The notes under the pieces are model-generated. The model was not told where the DNA came from. It searched no databases and saw nothing but the letters and a program-made list of their open reading frames with translations. A DNA stretch of 5,308 nucleotides from Desulfobacteraceae bacterium (GTDB lineage Bacteria > Desulfobacterota > Desulfobacteria > Desulfobacterales > UBA11574). The translations under genes were made by a program, and so were the position numbers. Where the stretch lies: the NCBI GenBank assembly GCA_013203195.1, contig JABMQM010000623.1, forward strand, positions 1 to 5,308, in the 5' to 3' direction. Positions within the stretch are counted from its first letter, which is position 1; each line of letters begins with the position of its first letter. This document shows positions 4,545-5,308 of this stretch, piece after piece.

Positions 4545-5308
4545 TCAGCTGTTTTTGCCCTGTTTTTGCCGATCTTTCAGACTGCGCCATTTATCAAGTC
4601 TTTGCTTAATGATTTTTTCATATCCTCGTCCGGTGGGTGAGTAAAAACGCCGGCCCTTGAGTTTATCGGGCAAATATTGTTGGGGAACATACGCATTTTT
4701 ATAATCATGAGCATATTTGTAATCTTTGCCGTAACCCAGCTCTTTCATCAGATCGGTGGGTGCATTGCGGACAGAAAAAGGAACAGGCAGGGTACCTGTA
4801 TTTTGAATACACGTTTTAACCTCTGCGTAGGCTTTATATATGCTATTGCTCTTGGGAGCCGTGGCAAGATAAACAGCGGCCTGGACCAGCGCCAGTTCGC
4901 CTTCGGGGTGTCCTAAAAATCTGAAAGCCTCCATGGCACTCAGCGCAAGTCTGAGAGCGTACGGGTCTGCATTGCCAACATCCTCGGATGCAAACCTTAC
5001 CATCCTGCGGGCAATATAAAAGGGGTCTTCACCGGCCGCAAGCATACGGCTTAGCCAATAAAGAGCCGCGTCCGGATCACTGCCCCGCAGGCTTTTGTGC
5101 AAAGCAGATATAAGATTGTAATGTTCTTCACCATCCTTGTCATATCCCAGAGCCTTTTGTTCTAAAGCTTTCTCTAAGTTTTCAAGCGTTATGCCTGCGG
5201 TTTTACCCTCTTGATCCGGATCTTCGCCTGAAACCGCCAGGGAAGCTGCTATCTCGAGGCTGTTCAAGGCCGCGCGGGCATCGCCGTCGGCAATTCGTAT
5301 CAAATGGG
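4545..5308 (-). CDS. rarA: Replication-associated recombination protein A, C-terminal part
   Basis: This is the last roughly 254 residues of RarA (MgsA/YcaJ, relative of eukaryotic WRNIP1), a clamp-loader-like AAA+ ATPase acting at stalled replication forks with single-strand-binding protein. The frame is open to the right edge, and the Walker motifs lie outside the window. Visible parts are the sensor-2 region RIADGDARAALNSLEIA, the helical lid, the YDKDGEEHYNLISALHKSLR and GSDPDAALYWLSRMLAAGED stretches, RRMVRFASEDVGNADPYAL, PEGELALVQAAVYLATAPKS, and the C-terminal tetramerisation domain ending FYSPTGRGYEKIIKQRLDKW. These match the family closely; full length is usually about 440 aa. The gene ends in TGA directly after an 11-bp tandem duplication that determines its last residues. 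It is convergent with the small RNA gene, about 160 bp away. Confidence 0.95.
   Translation of the reverse strand, partial: HLIRIADGDARAALNSLEIAASLAVSGEDPDQEGKTAGITLENLEKALEQKALGYDKDGEEHYNLISALHKSLRGSDPDAALYWLSRMLAAGEDPFYIARRMVRFASEDVGNADPYALRLALSAMEAFRFLGHPEGELALVQAAVYLATAPKSNSIYKAYAEVKTCIQNTGTLPVPFSVRNAPTDLMKELGYGKDYKYAHDYKNAYVPQQYLPDKLKGRRFYSPTGRGYEKIIKQRLDKWRSLKDRQKQGKNS
4549..4570. repeat. 11-bp tandem duplication at the rarA 3' end
   Basis: CTGTTTTTGCC is repeated exactly twice, head to tail (4549-4559, 4560-4570). Eleven is not a multiple of three, so the duplication shifts the frame and gives the present tail QKQGKNS. A single copy would read RQKQLKN and stop at a TAG just downstream. 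The change affects only the disordered last residues. Confidence 0.75.

Noticed and set aside
1..5308. CRISPR array, insertion sequence or phage genes
   Set aside because: No regularly spaced repeats, no transposase or integrase catalytic domain, and no terminal inverted repeats were seen. The recombinase-like motif at 3578-3720 lacks any catalytic domain.

Overview
The window looks like a chromosomal segment of an anaerobic Desulfobacterota (sulfate-reducer-type deltaproteobacterium). The main reason is a ferredoxin-dependent 2-oxoacid oxidoreductase operon with a small dicluster ferredoxin and a MinD/ParA-like P-loop protein in front. The moderate GC content and a small lineage-type protein with a recombinase-like tail fit this. 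The assignment is inference; no rRNA or other taxonomic marker is present.

Layout. (1) 68-2185, minus strand: a three-gene operon read right to left, P-loop NTPase, then 4Fe-4S ferredoxin, then VorB-type alpha subunit. The beta and gamma subunits that such enzymes need would be expected beyond the left edge. The first 67 bases hold no start for them. (2) 2186-2502: a divergent intergenic region with a weak candidate promoter for the operon, GC-rich hairpin repeats, and a strong sigma70-like promoter for the next gene. (3) 2503-3534, plus strand: a complete GDP-mannose 4,6-dehydratase gene (gmd), standing alone. (4) 3578-4147, minus strand: an unrecognised 189-aa protein with a basic N-terminus, coiled-coil middle, acidic linker and a C-terminal motif like the DNA-binding tail of serine recombinases. 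A perfect 23-bp palindrome lies at its predicted transcription start. (5) About 4228-4382, plus strand: a structured non-coding RNA of roughly 140-155 nt with a terminator, best explained as a 6S-like RNA but not proven. (6) 4545-5308, minus strand: the C-terminal part of replication-associated recombination protein A (RarA/MgsA), cut by the right edge.

The operon genes plausibly work together in oxidising branched-chain or other 2-oxoacids to acyl-CoA with reduction of ferredoxin. gmd feeds GDP-sugar synthesis for surface polysaccharide. RarA is replication-fork housekeeping. The least explained part is 3578-4384: a putative DNA-binding protein with its own operator-like palindrome, divergent from an uncharacterised structured RNA.
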